64,000 nt of DNA from Ottelia alismoides (lineage: Eukaryota > Streptophyta > Magnoliopsida > Alismatales > Hydrocharitaceae): assembly GCA_037367405.1 (NCBI GenBank), contig JAZKJV010000148.1:496001-560000 (forward strand), in the 5' to 3' direction. The notes beneath the pieces are model-generated. The model worked only from the letters and a program-made list of their open reading frames with translations, did no database searches and was not told the origin of the DNA. Position numbers and translations under genes: made by a program. Below, piece by piece: positions 59,053 to 64,000 of this stretch; the first letter of the stretch is position 1, and every line of letters starts with the position of its first letter.

Positions 59053-60801
59053 TGATGAATCTCCATTTCATCACCTTCATGCATTTATTTTGATCTTAAA
59101 TCCTTGGTAAAATGCTTTTAAATATCATTAATTTACATAAAATAGCACTCCTTATTTAGCATGTAAATATTGTATAAATGCAGGTACTTAATCCAAAAAT
59201 AAAAGAATAAAGAAAAGGAAAAGAAAAGAAAAATAATGGAGTATTGTAAATACTGAATGACCCTAAACCTAAACCTCGAGACCAAGTCAATATGGACTTG
59301 ATCGACCATGAATAAAGTAGTGTGAGATAGGGCACAGAAGTATATATAGAAATCCTAATTTTATTAACTACATATAGCACAATATTCGTCTATTTTATTA
59401 ATCATTTTACACGCCTCAACCAAAGATTTGTTCAATATGAAACTTGTACATAATAATGTATAAAAAATATAAAAATATTTTCCAATAAAAATAATGCACT
59501 GCGCAACTGGGACATACATATGAAAAAACCATAAACCGAAATTCGTTGATTAATATCTTCTCCATACAAGCTCAAAATTCATCAAACTCACCTTTATTTT
59601 TAAAATTAAATTACCTATGTAAATAAGTGATTTCATTAAAAAATAGAGTTAAGATACCAAAGTCGACTTTTTGGGATCCCATTGTACTATATACATGCAT
59701 ATTTTATTCATTTAATTTATTCTGTATATTTTTACCTTTATTATATTTTTAAATACTTGTAAATATTATTTGAAACATATTAAAAATATAAACACAAAAT
59801 GAAAACATTAAAATACATTAAAAATAAATAATACAATAAACTATATAGTTATACTATACATATAATGCATATATAAGCATATAAATAAAATCAGAAAAAT
59901 AAAATAAAAATATGTGATTTTTTATTTAAATATATTATAAATATATAAAATATGTATATATAATAATAAAACTAAAAATATAAAATAAAAATAAAATATT
60001 TAAAATATAGGTAAATATATATGTGTGTGTATGTGTACTTGTAAAAATTAAAACATAATAAATAAGATTGTAAAAATAAATAAAAATATCCATAAAATAA
60101 TACATAAAATAAGAAACATTTTTTATGTTTTAACTTTAATTAATAAATTCTTCTACTTCTTATTTTGATTCAATGACACATTTTGTATATTCTTTATCCT
60201 CATTTGTCCACGTGGATCAATCAAGACCCTTGGACAGCTGACCTTCGGGCAGCTGTCCTCTCCCCCTTTGACACATGTCAGAGCTCACGGGAGGCCCTTT
60301 CTCTCTAATTTTCTCCCCTTCCTCCATCACTCTATACTCTTTAAGATGCCCCCAACCTGCAGTCCTCATGACCCTAACACACACTATATCCATATGCTTC
60401 ACCTACCTTTGCTCCTCTTCATGTCAACTTCTTCCCCCTTTTGCCCTCCACCATGTCCTTAAATAAGACCCTCTTCCAACTTTTTAAGTTTGATCCCATT
60501 TACACTTTTGTAACCCCTATACTCGAATCACTAGATGTTCTTGGTAACATCAACAACTTCATGGAGGTGTCGGCGTGGAAAAGAAGGTGTTGAAAGGTGT
60601 GGTCCAGGTTTTGCCAAGCTTGCTTCGATGACGCCTTATCTGCTTCATGTTTCCGTCGGTACGAGCTGTTAGTTTTAGTTTTTAGATAACATTTCGCTGT
60701 GACACTCACCTATTTTGACACCCTTCCACCTTCATCTCACTCCCATCGCCTTTTCCATCAGTACGACTCATCACCCCCTGATTTTGCACAAATCAGAGAG
60801 C
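59053..60801 (+). mobile_element. Truncated gypsy LTR J, + orientation
   Basis: Starts tgatgaatctccatttcatca, the U3 palindrome, as in E. It keeps the LTR layout: AT-rich 59600-60170, then gtccacgtggatcaatca (60208-60225), corresponding to 28350-28370 in LTR E, and then a GC-richer portion. It stops at 60801 where another U3 palindrome starts, so U5 is absent. No polypurine tract precedes it. Confidence 0.7.
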
Positions 60802-61282
60802 TGATGAATCTCGTAGTCATCATGCTAAAGTTGGTCATTTAGGCTCGATTCCATCATTCATATGCATTTAATCATTAACAGAGCATCGTTAGCATTCATA
60901 CATGTGTTAATAATATTTGCATTTCATCATGCATAAATTGCATTAAAAATCCCATGTGTAAAGTAGCCCAAAAAGCCGCTAACTTCTCCTATTTTTAATA
61001 AATTCATCTTAATTCTGATTGACCCAAAACAACCTTCATTGTGTAGATATTACTAACCTTATTAAATAAAAAATACAAAAAATTTACTAACTCCAATAAG
61101 TGTCAAATAATCCCAAAGTCTAATTTCACATCTGACGGACGAAAATGAGCATATCTCCCACATACAGTGTCCGATTTTTGTCTACTCACTTTTAAAGTAC
61201 TCCATTTTCAAATACCTTCAAAACAAGATCAATTTCGTAAAAATCGGACACTGTATGTGGGAGATATGATCTCATCCAGTCT
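60802..61282 (+). mobile_element. Truncated gypsy LTR K, + orientation
   Basis: Starts tgatgaatctcgtagtcatca (palindrome arms of 6) and continues with Athila-type U3 sequence, then the 30-base inverted repeat at 61150-61268. The right end is not clear, and retroelement coding sequence follows from about 61283. Confidence 0.5.
61150..61268. repeat. Perfect 30-bp inverted repeat with 59-base loop
   Basis: Left arm 61150-61179 (catatctcccacatacagtg and on) equals the reverse complement of 61239-61268 without mismatch. The spacer is 59 bases. As RNA it would form a 30-pair stem. Confidence 0.9.
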
Positions 61283-61503
61283 ATGCAAAATTCAGAAGAA
61301 GTGAGGCCACCACCTTGCGAACCACTGGATCATCACGATCAGGCACAACCACCACTGACCTCTGACCCCCCGACTGACCATATTCCAGAAAATACCAAAA
61401 AATTGAAAAAAATAAAAAATTCAAAAAAAATGGACAATTCTGAAATGTAAGCATTTGCAAGAGTCTGATCTTAGAGCTTCCATTAATCAAAGCCATAGAA
61501 TAG

Positions 61504-61893
61504 GTGCCCGATCTTAAGAGATTTGTGAAGAGTCGATTGAACCCCAAAAAGACGGGCAAGAAACGATCCAGGACTGAATATCATGTCATATCTATGGCTA
61601 GTTCTTTGGTGATAAATCATAAAATCAAAAGCCGTAAAGTCAAGCGGTTGACTCGGATCACATGTGAAATTAAGGATTCAACATTCACTCATGTTCGGTT
61701 AGACGATGAATCCACATTAAATATCCTCCCGAAGTCCGTCTTTAATCAACTTAAATTCGGACAACTCAAAAAGATTAGGGTGATCGTTCAATTACCCGAT
61801 CAATCTACCAAAAGACCGCGGGGGATCCTTTCTGTCGTCGTAAATTTCCGAGGTAAAGAACATAAAGTGGACTTTATTGTCCTTGACATTTAG
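61504..61893 (+). pseudogene. Gypsy protease-like domain, + strand remnant
   Basis: The 129-residue stretch matches the protease regions of A and C: VRLDDESTLNILPKSVF in place of LLDSGSSINLLP (active-site Ser-Gly changed to Asp-Glu), LKFGQLKKIRVIVQLPDQST, KRPRGILSVVV and VDFIVLDI. The catalytic triad is not conserved, so it is probably inactive. Upstream (61283-61450) lies a Pro-rich frame (MQNSEEVRPPPCEPLD) that is out of frame. The stop at 61891-61893 separates it from the following ORF, which is in the same frame. Confidence 0.8.
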
Positions 61894-62847
61894 CACCCCG
61901 GAAGGTTATCTGAGTCTCTTATCATTTTAGAAAAGTCGTTCTTAGCCTCCGCTAAGGCGATCGTCGATTGTGAGACTCAGGAAATCAAGTTCCCGAACTC
62001 GGACCACGATGAACAAACCCCCAATGACACAACCTGCTCTAAGGAAAACGAACTTGAAACCGACAGTTACATTTCACATTATCAGACATCTCTGTATGAC
62101 ACACTGAGACAAACCCTAGGAGAGTCACCTAAAAGACTAACTGTTGGACAAACTTCGGATTTTCACCACCCTATCACTGCTCCTAGGAAAAATCAAGATT
62201 TTGGAGCTTATGAAGAATTAGACCATATTATTGAAGATCATCACGATTATTTGAGTGGTCCAATCTTTGAGTCGGCGGTAATTCATGAGATACTTGAACC
62301 ATTTAAGGAACCGACTCTGGAAACATCCGATGTCACCAAAATTCACGATCATCCAGAAGTGACATCAACAACCCCAGCCATAAACCACAAAATTACCAGG
62401 AACAATCTCCCTCGATCGAAGCAGCGCATGACCCTTCAAGAATTGGTCGACTTTTACGCAGATTCATCTGACGAGGAAATCACGACTGCCACATCGGTTA
62501 CTCAAGACAGGGAGATGAAGACTGTCCAACTTCCTCCCAATACTTCTCAAGGAAACAAACCGACCAAGAAAGTCACCTTTGACCTTAGACACCAGGTGAT
62601 TTCTGAAGAGTCCTTGTCCGGTCCTGATGTGGTTCATCAGATAAGTGCAATAGGTACAGTTCTGATCCATGGGCACTTACCTCTGATCGACAAATGTTGG
62701 AAATCCTCTGCAGACGACTACTATTCTCCTGAGGACGACTCCGACGATGGTTGGTCTTCTTCATCGGCCCCCTCTTCATCACACTCCACATCTCCATACT
62801 ATCTCCCTCCACACTCCCGCAAGAAGGTTCATCGCAAACCTCCTTGA
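61894..62847 (+). pseudogene. Post-protease ORF of unknown function in a truncated retroelement
   Basis: In frame with the protease remnant. The first part (LASAKAIVDCETQEIKFP) matches the protease tail in C. From about 62000 the sequence is acidic and low in similarity to anything recognised. Its last 198 residues (from 62251) contain MTLQELVDFYADSSDEE, TKKVTFDLRHQVI, and a Ser-rich tail ending HSRKKVHRKPP. No RT, RNase H or integrase follows; a hairpin and 3' UTR come at once. It may be a deleted gag-pol or a non-autonomous element with its own late ORF. Confidence 0.55.
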
Positions 62848-62896
62848 TCTTGTACATCCGCAAATCTACCCGGTTCCCCATCTGTAATTATCCGAT

Positions 62897-63053
62897 TATA
62901 CTCAAGCTGACCTGAGCATAAGTATAGGAGGACCACTACCATTGTTTATACATCACTTCTCTTCTTTTTAACCCATCTATACTGAGTATGAGCTATGTCA
63001 ACATTTCACTTTGTTCCATGAGGACATAGCACAAGCTAAGTATAGGGGGGTGT
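62897..63053 (+). repeat. Two hairpins with polypurine-like ends, + strand remnant
   Basis: 62897-62927 pairs ttatactcaag with its mate (agcataagtatagg). 62976-63053 pairs ctatactgagtatgagctatgtc with gacatagcacaagctaagtatag and ends in agtataggggggtg. The second is the homologue of the long hairpin at 2348-2420 and 21935-22009, conserving atgaggacata and caagctaagtatagggggg. Confidence 0.82.
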
Positions 63054-64000
63054 TTGTTTATATTTTATCTACTTTATCCATAGCTCGTACTTTAATCGTT
63101 TTTATCTAACATCGGGGATGGGTATAAGTAGTGTGTATAATACCTGATTTTCAAAAAAAAACAAAAAAAACAACACCAAAAAAAACTTTTTGCATTAAAA
63201 AAAATTTATCACTCTGGTCTTGCATTTCATCAAGCATTTCATGCATTCCTTGGTTGATATATTCCTGACACATTCACCGTCACTCAAGGCTTGAGGATTT
63301 TTAAGGACACTTGATTTCTGAGATCTTGAGATTCTGAGTTAGCCTGCCTTAGTCATTAGGGTTTTGAACTTAACAATCCACACTTCCCTAGTTTGAAAGA
63401 TTTGAGCACTATATTGCATTCTTCATCTCTACATTCAAAAAGAATATGATCAGCACAATCACTTTCACAACTGCATGATTGATGAGATGAGTTGAGATAT
63501 CACTTGAGGAACTGAGACTAGAGATTTGAGTTTAGACCCGATCTGATGATATTCGAGGATGGGATAAGAATGAAGGCAGCAGAAAACCTGAGTGTCAGCA
63601 AAACCCTAGCCAGTATGTGAACAAGATTCATATGCTATCTCTTTGATAAATGACCTAAGTGCCAAGGTGTGATGAAACTTAATGAAAATTGTTGATCAGT
63701 GTGCGCCAACTTTTGGTAAAAGCAGTGGAGCTAGCCAACAAAAGAAAAGAAAGGAAATGTTAAAGAAAAGCTCTATCATCCAAAGTCAAATTCCAAATGA
63801 GCTTCCACCAATGGCGAGCGCTCCCAAACATTTTCAAAGTGTCCACTTGGACTAAGTGCTAATTAGGACCAAGGAGTCGGGCTGACACCACAAAAAGGGC
63901 TCTGCATCGTAAGCGATATAGGTCTGGGTGTCGAAGGTATCTTAGATACTCAAAAAAGACACACCCCGGTGTACTCCCAGAAAAACAAGTGCAGACGACT
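63054..64000 (+). other. 3' UTR of the truncated + strand element, to the window end
   Basis: Opens with ccatagctcgtactttaatcg, resembling the start of the 3' UTR in C (reverse of 21870-21900) and E (25230-25250). Contains an A-rich run (63160-63210). No frame of interest. The LTR, if present, is beyond the window. Confidence 0.55.

Noticed and set aside
60500..60709. 69-codon minus-strand ORF
   Set aside because: Lies in the GC-rich part of truncated LTR J. No domain.

Overview
This window is plant nuclear DNA, most likely from an angiosperm with a large, repeat-rich genome. The evidence is Ty3/gypsy retroelements of the Athila type (tRNA-Asp primer sites, single gag-pol frames, LTRs of 3.3-4.5 kb), a degenerate Ty1/copia element, a CACTA-type MITE, and one spliced gene with a plant-style secreted-peptide product. 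A monocot is suspected but not proven. No bacterial-type genes, rRNA or tRNA genes, or CRISPR arrays were seen. Nearly all open frames belong to retroelements or arise by chance inside GC-rich LTR cores. Element letters (A, C-H, J, K) are mine.

Layout. 1-2339: end of a + strand LTR (F). 2340-15242: minus-strand Athila element A, with a decayed gag-pol, a primer site at 11400-11417 and its 5' LTR at 11420-15242. A's 3' LTR is missing. 15243-16670: gag/protease remnant of older element D. 16676-40122: minus-strand element C. Its two LTRs are each 3,663 bp, flanked by GCTGA target duplications (16671-16675 and 40123-40127), with a perfect tRNA-Asp primer site and a polypurine tract. C is interrupted at 25207-30703 by a 5'-truncated, opposite-strand element E, and that insert is flanked by a 241-bp direct repeat of C's own RT region. 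40128-44795: leader and 5' LTR of D. 44796-52980: Ty1/copia element H, split by solo LTR G (45153-49614, GTACT duplications), followed by a second truncated copia copy. 52981-53290: CACTA MITE. 53291-57930: the only low-copy island, holding the host gene at 54401-54747. 57930-64000: decayed + strand gypsy remnants (J, K) ending in a gag/protease relic, an unfamiliar ORF and a 3' UTR.

Order of events, read from nesting: copia H is oldest. D landed in its pol and G landed between its protease and pre-integrase regions. C landed in D's gag leader. A's LTR abuts D's protease region. E entered C, and F abuts A.

Most interesting items: (1) a two-exon gene for an 89-residue secreted peptide precursor with a signal peptide, an acidic spacer and a cationic, Trp/Tyr-rich core of two Cys-Cys-x(7-8)-Cys-x3-Cys modules; (2) an array of four hairpins downstream of integrase, each 3' arm repeating the element's own polypurine tract, with a homologue in a diverged element 40 kb away; (3) a palindrome TGATGAA-N-TTCATCA at the U3 end of almost every gypsy LTR here; (4) the 241-bp duplication flanking E, which suggests recombination between empty and filled alleles or a haplotype-switch assembly join.
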